DNA of 39,533 bases from Hyphomicrobiales bacterium (GCA_018335895.1 JAGXQU010000176.1:1-39533), one strand, 5' to 3'; positions 26,393-35,897 are shown, counted from the first letter of the stretch. Notes: generated by a model from the letters alone, not told the origin. A program made the numbers and translations.

Positions 26393-27301
26393 ATGAGCAT
26401 CGAACGGCGCAGCATGTTTTCGCGGTTCACGGTGGCGATGCCGTTTCTCTGGCTTGCTGCATTTTTTCTGCTGCCGTTTCTGATCGTGTTGAAGATCAGT
26501 CTTTCGGACGACGCGGTTGCCCAGCCGCCTTACGCGCCGGTTTTCAATTTCGGCGAAGGCTGGGCGGCGCTCCGCGAAAAACTTTCGATGCTGGATTTCG
26601 AGAACTACTCGTTCGTGCTCGGCGACTGGCTCTATGTATATTCATATATGCAAAGCCTGACGCTCGCGGCAGTCGCGACCGCATTGCTGATCGTCGTGGG
26701 TTACCCGGTCGCCTATGCGATCGCGCGATCGCCGCGCGGCTTGCGGCCGATCCTGCTTCTGCTGGTGATCCTGCCGTTCTTCACCTCGTTCTTGATCCGC
26801 GTTTACGCATGGATCGGCATCCTCTCGCGCGAGGGGCTGCTCAATCAGATGCTGCTTTCCCTCGGCGCGATTTCGCAGCCGATGGAGATTCTTGCGACCA
26901 ACGCCGCTGTCGTGATCGGCATGGTCTATTCCTATTTCCCGTTCATGGTGCTGCCGCTCTACGCGGCGCTGGAAAAGATGGACGACACGCTCTTGGAAGC
27001 GGCTGCGGATCTCGGCGCGACGCCCTCGCAGGCATTCTGGCGTGTTACCGTCCCGGTCTCCGCGCCGGGTATCGTCGCGGGCGCGCTGCTCTGCTTCATT
27101 CCCGCGGTCGGCGAGTTCGTTATTCCCGATCTGCTCGGCGGTTCGGAAACGCAGATGATCGGGCGCACCGTCTGGAATGAGTTTGCGGTGAACCGTTCCT
27201 GGTCGGTTGCTTCTGCACTTGCGGTTCTTATTCTGCTCGTGCTGCTTGTACCGATCCTGATCTATCAGCGCATGCAGTTGCGCGACCTGGAGAGGCGCTA
27301 G
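26393..27301 (+). CDS. potH: Polyamine-type ABC transporter permease
   Basis: A 302-residue inner-membrane permease with six predicted helices; the first (about 12-35) follows a short cytoplasmic N-terminus, and a large periplasmic loop follows. The EAA loop that contacts the ATPase reads EAAADLGATPSQAFWRVTVP. Gene order and length match PotH. ATG 26393 lies 2 bases after the potG stop; the longer upstream frame overlaps potG and is rejected. Confidence 0.93.
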   Translation: MSIERRSMFSRFTVAMPFLWLAAFFLLPFLIVLKISLSDDAVAQPPYAPVFNFGEGWAALREKLSMLDFENYSFVLGDWLYVYSYMQSLTLAAVATALLIVVGYPVAYAIARSPRGLRPILLLLVILPFFTSFLIRVYAWIGILSREGLLNQMLLSLGAISQPMEILATNAAVVIGMVYSYFPFMVLPLYAALEKMDDTLLEAAADLGATPSQAFWRVTVPVSAPGIVAGALLCFIPAVGEFVIPDLLGGSETQMIGRTVWNEFAVNRSWSVASALAVLILLVLLVPILIYQRMQLRDLERR

Positions 27302-27302
27302 G

Positions 27303-28109
27303 ATGGCGATGCGCAAGGGATTGTCGCCCGTCACGGTGACCGCGCTCGCGGGCGGGCTTGCCTTTCTCTATGTCCCGCTTTTCCTGCTCGTCATCTATTC
27401 CTTCAACGACTCCCGTCTCGTCACCGTGTGGGGCGGCTGGTCCACGCGCTGGTACCGGGGCTTGCTGCAGAATCAGGCGCTGATGGATGCCGCATGGGTC
27501 AGCCTGAAGGTTGCGGCGGTCGCGGCGACGCTCGCGACCGCTCTCGGCACGCTCGCCGCGCTCGCGCTCGTCCGCGCTGGGGCGTTCCGGGGCCGTACGC
27601 TTTTTGCGGGTCTGGTCTATGCGCCGCTCGTGATGCCGGAAGTGATTACGGGTCTCGCGCTGCTTTTGCTTTTCGTCGCCATCGACTTCGACCGGGGTTT
27701 CTGGACGGTCGCGCTCGCACACGTCACCTTCACGATGTGTTTCGTCGCGGTCATCGTACAGTCACGGCTGCTGACATTCGATCACAGCCTCGAGGAGGCG
27801 GCACTCGATCTCGGCGCGACGCCGCTGCGCGCTTTCTTTTCGGTCACCTTGCCGGTGATTCTGCCTGCCGTCGCCGCGGGCTGGCTGCTTGCCTTCACGC
27901 TTTCGCTCGACGACCTTGTGATCGCGAACTTCACCGCCGGGCCCGGGAACACGACGTTGCCGATGCGCATTTACAGCCAGGTCCGGCTCGGCGTGACCCC
28001 TGAGGTCAACGCGATCAGCACGGTGTTTATCGTGGTGATAACCGCCGTCGTGTTATCCGCCTCGCTCGCCATGAAGTGGCAGCAGGGCAAAGTCGAAGGC
28101 AGGCAATGA
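27303..28109 (+). CDS. potI: Polyamine-type ABC transporter permease
   Basis: A 268-residue six-helix permease partnering PotH. Its EAA loop is EEAALDLGATPLRAFFSVTLP. The start is one base after the potH stop, and its TGA overlaps the pgi ATG (ATGA at 28106-28109). The C-terminal periplasmic/cytoplasmic turns and LDDLVIANFTAGPG motif match PotI. Coupling to pgi is unusual and may be incidental. Confidence 0.92.
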   Translation: MAMRKGLSPVTVTALAGGLAFLYVPLFLLVIYSFNDSRLVTVWGGWSTRWYRGLLQNQALMDAAWVSLKVAAVAATLATALGTLAALALVRAGAFRGRTLFAGLVYAPLVMPEVITGLALLLLFVAIDFDRGFWTVALAHVTFTMCFVAVIVQSRLLTFDHSLEEAALDLGATPLRAFFSVTLPVILPAVAAGWLLAFTLSLDDLVIANFTAGPGNTTLPMRIYSQVRLGVTPEVNAISTVFIVVITAVVLSASLAMKWQQGKVEGRQ

Positions 28110-29410
28110 GCGGCATTCCGTTTTCGCATGACATCAGCCGCGCTTTCGCGGGCGGCATCACGCAAGGCGCGTTCGAGAATAATCTGAAGCGTCTTGCGGG
28201 CCCGCTCGCCGATATGCGCGCGGCCTACGAGAAGAGCTCGCTCGCACTCTTGCGCCTGCCCGAGCGCACCGCGGACCTGCGTGCGGTTGAAGCGCTAGCG
28301 GCTAAACTTCGGGAAGCGACCGATGTCGTATTTCTCGGCACGGGCGGATCGAGCCTAGGCGGCCAGACGCTCGCGCAACTCGGCGGATACAACGTGCCGG
28401 GTGTCGGCGATCTGCGCCGCATGCCGAAGCTGCATTTCCTCGACAATCTCGATGCCCTGAGCCTCGAAGAATTTCTGGCCGAGCTGCCGCTGGAAACGGC
28501 GCGGTTCGTCGCAATCTCGAAATCGGGCGGCACCGGGGAGACGCTGGTGCAAACGATCGCGGTGATCGGCGCGCTGAAAAAATCGAAGCTCGATGTAGCA
28601 AAATATCTGTATGGCATCTCCGAGCCGGAAAAGGCCGGCGGCAAAAACGGTCTCCGTGCGCTCCTCGGCAAATTCGGCTGCGAAGTACTGGACCACGATA
28701 CGGAAGTCGGCGGACGCTTCATCGCGCTCACGAATGTCGGCATGCTTCCCGCGCTGCTTGCGGACGTCGATATTCGTGCGTTGCGCGCGGGCGCGCGCGA
28801 GCTGCTCTCGCTCATTCTGCGCGGGGCTGCGCCGGCCGATGTCGCGCCGGCAGCGGGCGCGGCGCTCGCGGTCACCGCAAGCGAAGCCGGGTTGCCGATC
28901 TCCGTGCTGCTCGCCTATGGCGACCGCTTCGAGCGCCTCACGCGCTGGTGGATGCAGCTATGGGGCGAGAGTCTCGGCAAGAACGGCAAGGGTTCGACGC
29001 CGATTGCCTCCATCGGCCCGGTCGATCAGCACAGCCAGTTGCAGCTCTGGCTTGCGGGACCGAGGGACAAGTTTTTCACCGTGCTCACGCAGGGAATGAA
29101 GGAGCAGGGGCCGCAACTGGACGCGGAACTTGCAGCACTCGCGGGCGAGCCGGTGTTCGCGAGCCGCAAGGTCGGCGCGCTGGTCGCGGCCCAGTCGCGC
29201 GCGACGGCCGACACGCTTGCGAAGCATGCGCGGCCGTTGCGCTCGATCGAGGTGAAGAACCTCGACGCCTTCGCGCTTGGCGGGGTGCTCATGCATTTCA
29301 TGCTGGAGACGATTCTCGCGGGCGCATTGTACGACGTGAATCCTTACGATCAGCCCGCGGTCGAGGAAGGAAAAATTCTCGCCAAGAAATATCTCGCGGA
29401 AGACAAGTAA
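28106..29410 (+). CDS. pgi: Glucose-6-phosphate isomerase (short form)
   Basis: Interconverts glucose 6-phosphate and fructose 6-phosphate. At 434 residues it is about 110 shorter than the common 550-residue form, but the active-site set is present: LGTGGSSLGGQTL (78-90), SKSGGTGETLVQ, the QLWGESLGKNGKG segment with the QHSQLQL motif, and a Lys near the C-terminus (EEGKILAKKYL). It resembles the compact bacterial SIS-domain type. ATG 28106 is chosen over an upstream frame inside potI. Its last base is shared with the arfB ATG. It also supplies precursor for sugar-nucleotide synthesis. Confidence 0.9.
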   Translation: MSGIPFSHDISRAFAGGITQGAFENNLKRLAGPLADMRAAYEKSSLALLRLPERTADLRAVEALAAKLREATDVVFLGTGGSSLGGQTLAQLGGYNVPGVGDLRRMPKLHFLDNLDALSLEEFLAELPLETARFVAISKSGGTGETLVQTIAVIGALKKSKLDVAKYLYGISEPEKAGGKNGLRALLGKFGCEVLDHDTEVGGRFIALTNVGMLPALLADVDIRALRAGARELLSLILRGAAPADVAPAAGAALAVTASEAGLPISVLLAYGDRFERLTRWWMQLWGESLGKNGKGSTPIASIGPVDQHSQLQLWLAGPRDKFFTVLTQGMKEQGPQLDAELAALAGEPVFASRKVGALVAAQSRATADTLAKHARPLRSIEVKNLDAFALGGVLMHFMLETILAGALYDVNPYDQPAVEEGKILAKKYLAEDK

Positions 29411-29838
29411 TGCCGGAGATGATCTCGATCACACCGCACATCGCGATCGAGGAACGCGAACTCGAGGAGACTTTCGTGCGTGCGTCGGGTCCCGGCGGGC
29501 AGAACGTCAACAAGCTTTCGACTGCGGTGCAGCTTCGTTTCCATCTGCGCGGTTCCCCGAACATTCCTCCCGGCATGAAGCTGCGTGCGGAGAAGCTCGC
29601 CGGCCAGCGTCTCACGCGCGAGGGCGTGATTGTGATTTCCGCCGACCGCTTCCGGACGCAGGAGCAAAACCGCGAAGATGCCCGCGCGCGTTTGATCGAG
29701 TTGCTGCAGCGCGCTTCCGTTGTGCCGAAAGTGCGGCGCAAGACGCGGCCGACGCTCGCCTCGAAGAAGCGCCGGATCGAGGGCAAGAAGCACCGCTCGG
29801 CAGTGAAGAACCGCCGCGGCAGGCCGGACCTCGATTAG
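29410..29838 (+). CDS. arfB: Alternative ribosome-rescue factor B (release-factor-like peptidyl-tRNA hydrolase)
   Basis: ArfB (YaeJ) releases nascent chains from ribosomes stalled on mRNA ends. The 142-residue protein has the release-factor GGQ motif in GPGGQNVNKLST (about 28-39), with the upstream and downstream segments of domain 3 only, and a basic C-terminal tail (KKRRIEGKKHRS) that enters the empty mRNA channel in the family. The ATG overlaps the pgi stop (TAATG). It precedes mutL by 54 bases. Confidence 0.95.
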   Translation: MPEMISITPHIAIEERELEETFVRASGPGGQNVNKLSTAVQLRFHLRGSPNIPPGMKLRAEKLAGQRLTREGVIVISADRFRTQEQNREDARARLIELLQRASVVPKVRRKTRPTLASKKRRIEGKKHRSAVKNRRGRPDLD

Positions 29839-29892
29839 CCCCGCGGGCGTGCGGCCGGTACAATCCGCGGCGTTCCGAGTCGAGAGTTTCCG

Positions 29893-31686
29893 ATGCCCGT
29901 CCGCCAGCTTCCCGAAAATGTCGTGAACCGCATCGCCGCGGGTGAGGTGATCGAGCGGCCGGCGTCCGTCGTGAAGGAACTCGTCGAAAACGCGATCGAC
30001 GCGGGCGCAACCCGCATCGAGGTCGTGATTTCCGGCGGCGGACGCGAGCTGATCCGCGTTTCCGACAACGGTTCGGGCATGAGCGCCGAAGATCTTGCGC
30101 TTTCCGTCGAGCGCCACGCGACCTCAAAACTCGACAGCGAAGACCTGCTCAACATTTCGACGCTCGGTTTTCGCGGCGAGGCGCTGCCTTCGATCGGTGC
30201 TGCGGCGCGGCTTTCCATCGCGACCCGGGCGCGCGGGAGCGAGAACGCGATCGAAGTGCGTGTGGAAGGCGGGGAAAAGTCCGAGATTCGTCCCGCCGCG
30301 CTTGCCGAAGGGACCCGCGTGGAGGTCCGCGACCTCTTCTATGCGACTCCCGCCCGCCTCAAGTTTCTGAAGAGCGAGCAGGCTGAGACGAGCGCCGCAA
30401 TCGACGTCGTGCGCCGCCTTGCGCTGGCGCGGCCCGATGTTGCCTTCACGATCGCAGCGGGAGAGCGCGTGATTCAATACCCGCTGCGCGGTACCGATGC
30501 CGCAGGCCGAGCTGCGCGGCTTGCGGACGTGATCGGCGGTGACGCCCGCGCGAACACAGTGCCGATAGAAGCGGAGCGCGAAGGCGTGCGCGTGAGCGGC
30601 CTCGCCGGGCTTCCGACCTTCTCCAAGGCAAATTCGCTTTCGCAGTATCTTTTCGTGAACGGCCGTCCGGTGCGCGACAAGGTGCTCATGGGTGCGCTGC
30701 GCGGTGGCTACGCCGATCTTCTGCATTCCGGGCGCTATCCGGTCGCAGCTCTCTTCATCGAACTCGATCCGCACGAAGTCGATGTGAACGTGCACCCGGC
30801 GAAAGCGGAAGTTCGTTTCCGCGATCCTTCGCTCGTGCGCGGTCTGGTCGTGCGCGCCTTGCAGGATGCGCTTTCCGGCGGCGCGCGCAGAAGTGCGACG
30901 ACCGGTGCCGAGCGCCTCGTATCCTTCGCGCGGCCGCAGGGTTCCCCAAATGCCTCTTCCGGCTGGCGGGGAACTGGCGCGCCCTATCGCGCAACTCTTG
31001 AAAGAGGAGGTCTTGCCGAGGCGGCACAGGCGGCCTTCGAAACGATCGCGCAGCCGAGCGCGGATGCACGCGGCGATCTTGCACCGGTTTTGCAAGCCGA
31101 TCTCGAACGGCCGCTGGGCGCCGCCCGCGCGCAACTTCACGAAACCTATATCGTCGCGCAGACTACGGATGGTCTCGTCATCGTCGATCAGCATGCGGCG
31201 CACGAGCGCATCGTCTACGAAAAGCTGAAGCGCGCGCTTAACGAAAAGAGCGTGTCTACGCAGATGCTCCTCGTTCCCGCCGTGGTCGAAATGGACGCTT
31301 CCGATGCGGCCTCACTCGTTTCGCACGCCGAAGAACTTGCGAAGCTCGGCCTTGTCCTGGAGCCGTTCGGGCAGGGCGCGGTGCTTGTGCGCGAAACGCC
31401 GGCGCTGCTCGGCGAGACGAACGCGGACGATCTCGTACGCGATCTCGCGGAACACATCGCCGAATGGGACGACGCGCTGCCGCTCGAGCGGAATCTTCTT
31501 GCGGTCGCAAGCCGTGTTTCCTGTCACGGGTCGATCCGCGCCGGACGCCGCCTGAAACCCGAAGAGATGAATGCGCTCTTGCGCGAGATGGAGCGTACCG
31601 AGAATGCCGGTCAATGCAATCACGGCCGCCCGACTTATGTAGAGTTGAAGCTGTTCGATATCGAGAAGCTGTTCGGTCGCCGCTGA
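29893..31686 (+). CDS. mutL: DNA mismatch repair protein MutL
   Basis: MutL couples MutS mismatch recognition to strand removal. The 597-residue protein has the GHKL ATPase motifs [42 protein letters not shown] and [11 protein letters not shown], then a linker (about 330-400) and a C-terminal dimerisation domain. That domain holds the endonuclease metal motif DQHA-X2-E-X4-E ([12 protein letters not shown]) plus SCHGSIRAG and CNHGRP. So this is the nicking type found in bacteria without MutH, not the E. coli type. It ends the potG-mutL run. Confidence 0.97.
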   Translation: MPVRQLPENVVNRIAAGEVIERPASVVKELVENAIDAGATRIEVVISGGGRELIRVSDNGSGMSAEDLALSVERHATSKLDSEDLLNISTLGFRGEALPSIGAAARLSIATRARGSENAIEVRVEGGEKSEIRPAALAEGTRVEVRDLFYATPARLKFLKSEQAETSAAIDVVRRLALARPDVAFTIAAGERVIQYPLRGTDAAGRAARLADVIGGDARANTVPIEAEREGVRVSGLAGLPTFSKANSLSQYLFVNGRPVRDKVLMGALRGGYADLLHSGRYPVAALFIELDPHEVDVNVHPAKAEVRFRDPSLVRGLVVRALQDALSGGARRSATTGAERLVSFARPQGSPNASSGWRGTGAPYRATLERGGLAEAAQAAFETIAQPSADARGDLAPVLQADLERPLGAARAQLHETYIVAQTTDGLVIVDQHAAHERIVYEKLKRALNEKSVSTQMLLVPAVVEMDASDAASLVSHAEELAKLGLVLEPFGQGAVLVRETPALLGETNADDLVRDLAEHIAEWDDALPLERNLLAVASRVSCHGSIRAGRRLKPEEMNALLREMERTENAGQCNHGRPTYVELKLFDIEKLFGRR

Positions 31687-31687
31687 T

Positions 31688-31727
31688 CGTCATTCTACAC
31701 GCCGTGTAGCTGCGATCCGGAATGACG
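31688..31727. repeat. REP-like palindromic element between convergent mutL and rsmD
   Basis: Outer arms CGTCATTC (31688-31695) and GAATGACG (31720-31727) enclose an inner stem TACAC-GCC-GTGTA (31696-31708). Intergenic CGTCATTC...GAATGACG palindromes are frequent repeats in Bradyrhizobiaceae genomes from general knowledge. Located between two converging stop codons, it could also terminate transcription from both sides. Confidence 0.6.
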
Positions 31728-31728
31728 G

Positions 31729-32283
31729 TTAACTGTTCCGCAAAAATACGATCTCCGTGTCGTCGTAGGCGCGCCGCTCCAGTTCCTTGAGGCCCGCTGG
31801 CGCCGCGAACTTCGCTTCAGCCGACTCTTCCACGACAAGCAGCGCACCGTTCGTGAGCCAGCCGCCCGCGTGCGCGGAAGCGATTGCCTTCTCCGCAAAT
31901 CCCTTCCCGTATGGCGGATCGCAGAACACGAGCGAGAAGGGCTCGAACGCGCCGCGGGGCCCGAGCTTCGTCGCGTCGCGCCGGAAGATTTTGGTGACGC
32001 CCGTCAGCGCGAGCGCTTCGACATTCGCGCGGATCAAGGCGCGGGATTCCGCGGCTTCCTCGACGAACAGCGTGAAAACGGCGCCGCGGGAAAGCGCCTC
32101 GATCCCGAGTGCGCCTGTACCTGCGAAAAGATCGAGTACGCGTGCGCCGGAGGCGGGATCGCCGTAAGCATGCGCGAGGATATTGAAGATCGCCTGCCGC
32201 AGCTTGTCGGTGGTCGGACGGATTCTGTTGGAAGCAGGGCTCTTCAGCGTGCGGCCGCCGAAATTGCCGCCGGTCACGCGCAT
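31729..32283 (-). CDS. rsmD: 16S rRNA (guanine966-N2)-methyltransferase
   Basis: RsmD methylates G966 of 16S rRNA in the small ribosomal subunit. The 184-residue protein starts with MRVTGGNFGGRTLKSP, carries RPTTDKLRQAIFNIL, the SAM-binding VLDLFAGTGALGIEALSRGA (about 48-67) and the catalytic DPPY in LVFCDPPYGKGF. The start codon immediately follows the rluB stop with no spacer, so rluB-rsmD is one operon. Confidence 0.95.
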   Translation of the reverse strand: MRVTGGNFGGRTLKSPASNRIRPTTDKLRQAIFNILAHAYGDPASGARVLDLFAGTGALGIEALSRGAVFTLFVEEAAESRALIRANVEALALTGVTKIFRRDATKLGPRGAFEPFSLVFCDPPYGKGFAEKAIASAHAGGWLTNGALLVVEESAEAKFAAPAGLKELERRAYDDTEIVFLRNS

Positions 32284-33318
32284 CTATCGCTTGCCCTTGG
32301 GCGCGCGGAAGGGCGTGCGCTTGCCGCCGCGCCGAACGTTGCGGCCGCTGCGCGTCTGCGCGGGTTTGCGCGTATCGTCGCGCTTTCCTTCAGGTTTGCG
32401 CTCGCCAAATTCGCGGCGTTTATCTTTGCCTTCGAGCGGACGCGGTTTCGCCCGCCCGGAATCTTCCGGCTTCGTATCGCGCTTCGCGCGCGTATCGGGC
32501 AAAGGCTTGTTCGGTTTCTGCATCAACTGTGCTTCGCGAAGCGGCGCCTCGAAATCGCTTTGCGAGAGTTGCTCGAGTTCGGCGCCGAGCTGCTCGCGCA
32601 AGACATGTGTCGGGACTTCCTCGACCGTCCCTTCCTTCAGCGAGCCAAGCTCGAAAGGACCGAAGGAAACGCGGATCAGCCGGTTCACTTTCAGACCAAT
32701 GTGTTCGAGCACCTTGCGCACCTCGCGATTCTTGCCTTCGCGAATGCCGACGGTCAGCCATTGGTTTGCGCCCTTTTCGCTGTCCAAGGTCGCTTCTATT
32801 GCGCCGTAGCGGACGCCTTCGACGCTCACGCCCTTTTTCAGGGAGTTCAGCCGCGCCTGGTCGGTTCTGCCGTTCGCACGCACGCGATAGCTGCGGAGCC
32901 ATCCGGTCGATGGAAGTTCGAGCGTGCGCGAGAGTCCGCCGTCGTTCGTGAGCAAAAGCAGCCCTTCGGAGTTGATGTCGAGCCGTCCGACGCTGACCAC
33001 GCGCGGCAGATCCTTCGGGAGGCTTTGGAAGATCGTCGGCCGCCCTTCGGGGTCGCTGTTCGTCGTCACCAGCCCGCGCGGCTTGTAGTAGAGAAAGAGA
33101 CGCGTCCGCTCGCGCGTGGGCAGCAAGACGCCGTCGACTTCGATGCGGTCGCGCTTCGAGACGGCAAGGGCGGGTGTCTTCAGGACCTCGCCGTTTACCT
33201 TCACGCGGCCCGCTTCGATCCAGGTTTCCGCTTCCCTGCGCGAAGCGAGGCCCGCGCGCGCGATCACCTTGGCGATACGTTCGCGATCTTCGTCGTTCAT
33301 GTCGGGCTTGCGGGTCAT
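32284..33318 (-). CDS. rluB: Ribosomal large subunit pseudouridine synthase B-type with long basic tail
   Basis: The 344-residue protein has an S4 RNA-binding domain (about 10-60, [21 protein letters not shown]) and an RsuA/RluB-type catalytic domain with the active-site aspartate in [18 protein letters not shown] (about 102-119). It is likely to modify U2605 of 23S rRNA, by family analogy. The last 80 or so residues are a lysine/arginine-rich low-complexity tail ([19 protein letters not shown] onward), typical of alphaproteobacterial versions. A second in-frame ATG five codons in is possible. It diverges from tadA across 55 bases. Confidence 0.9.
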   Translation of the reverse strand: MTRKPDMNDEDRERIAKVIARAGLASRREAETWIEAGRVKVNGEVLKTPALAVSKRDRIEVDGVLLPTRERTRLFLYYKPRGLVTTNSDPEGRPTIFQSLPKDLPRVVSVGRLDINSEGLLLLTNDGGLSRTLELPSTGWLRSYRVRANGRTDQARLNSLKKGVSVEGVRYGAIEATLDSEKGANQWLTVGIREGKNREVRKVLEHIGLKVNRLIRVSFGPFELGSLKEGTVEEVPTHVLREQLGAELEQLSQSDFEAPLREAQLMQKPNKPLPDTRAKRDTKPEDSGRAKPRPLEGKDKRREFGERKPEGKRDDTRKPAQTRSGRNVRRGGKRTPFRAPKGKR

Positions 33319-33373
33319 GATGCTTCGTGCGAATTCGCTGGCTAGCTAGCACGAGTTCAGTCCGGAGACGAAA

Positions 33374-33820
33374 TTGCCCGCACCCGATTTCATGGGAACA
33401 GCACTTGCCCAGGCGAAAGTCGCGGCGGAAGCCGGCGAAGTCCCGGTCGGCTGCGTGATCGTGCGCGACGGCGAAGTGCTGGCGCAAGCCGGGAATCGCA
33501 CGCTCCGGGACCGCGATCCGACCGCGCACGCGGAGATACTGGCGCTGCGCGCCGCCGCCGCGAAGCTCGGCAGCGAACGCCTCATCGGCTGCGATCTCTA
33601 CGTGACACTGGAGCCCTGCACCATGTGCGCGGCGGCGATTTCGTTTGCGCGTATTCGCAGGCTTTATTTCGGCGCCGGCGATCCGAAGGGAGGGGCCGTC
33701 GAATCCGGTGTACGTTTTTTCAGTTCGCCGACCTGCCATCACAAGCCCGAAGTCTATGGCGCGATCCGGGAGGCGGAAGCAGCGGCGGTGCTGAAGGAAT
33801 TTTTCGCGCCGAAGCGTTGA
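33374..33820 (+). CDS. tadA: tRNA-specific adenosine deaminase
   Basis: TadA deaminates wobble adenosine to inosine in tRNA-Arg(ACG); essential in most bacteria. The 148-residue protein shows the zinc/catalytic HAE (His52, Glu54) and PCTMC (Cys82, Cys85) motifs and the conserved FGAGDPKGGAVES region. The start is taken as TTG 33374 because a GGAG (33364-33367) precedes it at proper spacing; an ATG six codons later is the alternative. The TGA is immediately followed, with no spacer, by the stop of the convergent patatin gene. Confidence 0.94.
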   Translation: MPAPDFMGTALAQAKVAAEAGEVPVGCVIVRDGEVLAQAGNRTLRDRDPTAHAEILALRAAAAKLGSERLIGCDLYVTLEPCTMCAAAISFARIRRLYFGAGDPKGGAVESGVRFFSSPTCHHKPEVYGAIREAEAAAVLKEFFAPKR

Positions 33821-34687
33821 TTACGCGCCGAGCAACGCCCCGAGTTTCCGTTTCAGTTCTTCCTTGATCGGCTCCGCCGCCTTCAGGATCGGCAGCACGC
33901 GCGGAAAATCGAGCGCGCCGAAAGCGCTGACGTTCGGACGAAGCAGAATATCCGGCGCAGCCGACTTCAGCTTCTCCAGTACGATGGAGTGGGTCATGAT
34001 GTCGGTCGCCATGAACAGGATCTGGATCGGATCAGGTATTCCGCCCGGCACGTCGCGAAGCCGCGTGATATCGACCGCGACCACGATATCGGCATCGTGA
34101 CGCAGAAGGTCGAAGGGCAGCGGGTTCACCGCGCCGCCATCGATCAGTAGGCGGCCCTCGAACTCGACCGGCCGCAACATGCCGGGGATCGCCATCGAAC
34201 CCGCGACCGCGGGCCGGAGCAGACCGGAGCGATAGACCACCTCGCTGCGCGCGTGAAAATCGGTCGCGACGACCGCGAGCGGAATGCGCAGTTCCTCGAA
34301 GGTCTGCGGCAGCGCCGCGGGCAGAAACTCCTGCGCGATGCCTGCGGCCTCGACCTGCATCGAGAACGCGCCGAGCGAGCGCTTCTCGCGCCAGCGCTCG
34401 CGCAGGCTTTCCCATTGCATGGATAGCAGCCTGCGCGCGAAGCCGCCCTGCTTGCGCAGGGACTCCACCGCGAAGGCGCGGATTTCCCTGCCGCTCATGC
34501 CGGCGGCATAACCGGCACCCACCACCGCGCCCATGGAGCAGCCGGCGATCGCAGACGGTTTGATGCCGAGTTCGTCGAAGGCCTCTAACACGGGAATATG
34601 TGCGAGCCCGCGTGCACCGCCGGAGCCGAGCGCGAGGGCGACGCGCGCAGGCTTCTTGCCGGTCAGTCGTCTGAAGAAATCGAGCAC
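33821..34687 (-). CDS. Patatin-like phospholipase (RssA type)
   Basis: A 288-residue predicted serine acyl hydrolase. The oxyanion-hole glycines are in GSGGARGLAH (21-30), the nucleophile Ser51 is in GCSMG, and the dyad aspartate Asp183 is in IDGGAVNPL. These are the features of bacterial RssA/YlbK-like patatins that act on membrane phospholipids or lysophospholipids. No signal peptide; cytoplasmic or membrane-associated. It lies 21 bases downstream of the phosphotransferase gene on the same strand, suggesting co-transcription. Confidence 0.92.
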   Translation of the reverse strand: MLDFFRRLTGKKPARVALALGSGGARGLAHIPVLEAFDELGIKPSAIAGCSMGAVVGAGYAAGMSGREIRAFAVESLRKQGGFARRLLSMQWESLRERWREKRSLGAFSMQVEAAGIAQEFLPAALPQTFEELRIPLAVVATDFHARSEVVYRSGLLRPAVAGSMAIPGMLRPVEFEGRLLIDGGAVNPLPFDLLRHDADIVVAVDITRLRDVPGGIPDPIQILFMATDIMTHSIVLEKLKSAAPDILLRPNVSAFGALDFPRVLPILKAAEPIKEELKRKLGALLGA

Positions 34688-34708
34688 GCGCCGATTATAG
34701 CGCGAAGT

Positions 34709-35794
34709 CTACGCCCCCGCGCGCTCCGCGAAATGCCAGGCCGCCGCGGCAAGCGGCTGTACCTGGCGCGACATGGTCGAGGCGTTGGCGTTCGCAGCCG
34801 TGCCGTCGCGCACGCGGCCGAGAATTCCTTGCAGAATCCCGGCGATACGGAAGAAGTTATAGGCCATATAGACGTCGATATCGCGCCCGCGCGGATCGAA
34901 GCCGGTGCGCTTCGCGTAAAGCGCTGCGTAATCTTCCGCCGAAGGAATCCCGAGCGCCTTGAGGTCGCGGTCTTTCAGGGAGCCCGTGCCGGTGCCCGAC
35001 TTCGCGCTCGGCATGTGCCAGCCCATCATGTGATAGGTAAAATCGGCAAGCGGGTCTCCGAGCGTGGAGAGTTCCCAGTCGATCACCGCCATCACTTCGT
35101 TCTTCGTGGGATGGATGATCATGTTGTCGAGGCGGTAGTCGCCGTGGACGACGCGCACGGCCTGCTGTTTCGGCAGGTGCTCCGGCAGCCAGCGCATCAA
35201 CTTATCCATTTCCGGGATGTCGTCGGTTTTTGAGGCGACATATTGCTTCGACCAGCGCGCGACCTGACGCGCGACATAGTCCTCGCCTTTGCCGTAATCG
35301 GAGAGGCCAATCTTCTCGGGCTCCAGCGAATGAAGCTGCGCGATCGTCGCGTTCTGCGCGTCCCAGATTGCTGCGCGCTCGGCCGGGTTCGAATCCGGCA
35401 TGTGCAATTCCCAGAAGATGCGGCCTTCCTCGAACGACATCACGTAGAACGCGGTGCCGACCACGCTCTCGTCGTCGCAGTAGAGCAGCGCCTTCGGCAC
35501 GGGAAATTTCTGCGCGCCCAGGGCCGCCATCACTTTGTATTCGCGGTCGACCGCATGGGCGGAGGGCAGGAGCTTACCCGGCGGCTTCCGGCGCAGCACA
35601 TATTTGCGTGACGGGGTCTCCAGCATGTAGGTCGGGTTCGACTGCCCGCCCTTGAACTGCTTGACCGTGAGGGGTCCCTGAAAGCCGGGGATGTTTTTCG
35701 ACAGATATTCTTCGAGCCGCGCGGCATCAAAGGCGAGTGCCTGCACGACATCCTTGGTGCCGGAAAAAGCTTCCTGGCGATTGAATTCGGTCAT
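34709..35794 (-). CDS. APH-family phosphotransferase
   Basis: A 361-residue protein of the aminoglycoside-phosphotransferase/choline-kinase fold. The catalytic loop VVHGDYRLDNMIIHP and metal-binding DWELSTLGDPLADFTY are present, along with the ATP-lysine region KYVLRRKPPGKLL. It resembles the N-terminal kinase domain of ACAD10/11, whose bacterial homologues accompany acyl-CoA dehydrogenases and phosphorylate 4-hydroxy acids or acyl substrates. Antibiotic resistance is not implied. ATG 35794 is preferred to an upstream in-frame start at 35896 that adds 34 unmatched residues. No acyl-CoA dehydrogenase is seen nearby. Confidence 0.88.
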   Translation of the reverse strand: MTEFNRQEAFSGTKDVVQALAFDAARLEEYLSKNIPGFQGPLTVKQFKGGQSNPTYMLETPSRKYVLRRKPPGKLLPSAHAVDREYKVMAALGAQKFPVPKALLYCDDESVVGTAFYVMSFEEGRIFWELHMPDSNPAERAAIWDAQNATIAQLHSLEPEKIGLSDYGKGEDYVARQVARWSKQYVASKTDDIPEMDKLMRWLPEHLPKQQAVRVVHGDYRLDNMIIHPTKNEVMAVIDWELSTLGDPLADFTYHMMGWHMPSAKSGTGTGSLKDRDLKALGIPSAEDYAALYAKRTGFDPRGRDIDVYMAYNFFRIAGILQGILGRVRDGTAANANASTMSRQVQPLAAAAWHFAERAGA

Positions 35795-35859
35795 TTCCTG
35801 CCCAGCAGATTCTTGCGTTTCTGAGGGCAGGTTATAGCGGCCCGCGCTTTGCCGATACA

Positions 35860-35870
35860 CCCCTTCGGGG
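35860..35870 (-). terminator. Small hairpin after the DUF2147 gene
   Basis: CCCC-TTC-GGGG in the 103 bases between the DUF2147 stop and the phosphotransferase start, on the side where the minus-strand transcript would end. Stem of four only and no T-tract, so weak. Confidence 0.25.
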
Positions 35871-35897
35871 AAGGTCGCAGGGCGGAACGGCGACACG

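Noticed and set aside
31870-33345. Plus-strand open frame of 491 codons over rsmD and rluB
   Set aside because: It crosses two well-supported minus-strand genes and their junction, and has no recognisable domain.
34709-35794. Aminoglycoside resistance gene
   Set aside because: The APH fold is shared, but length and motifs fit the ACAD-associated phosphotransferases.
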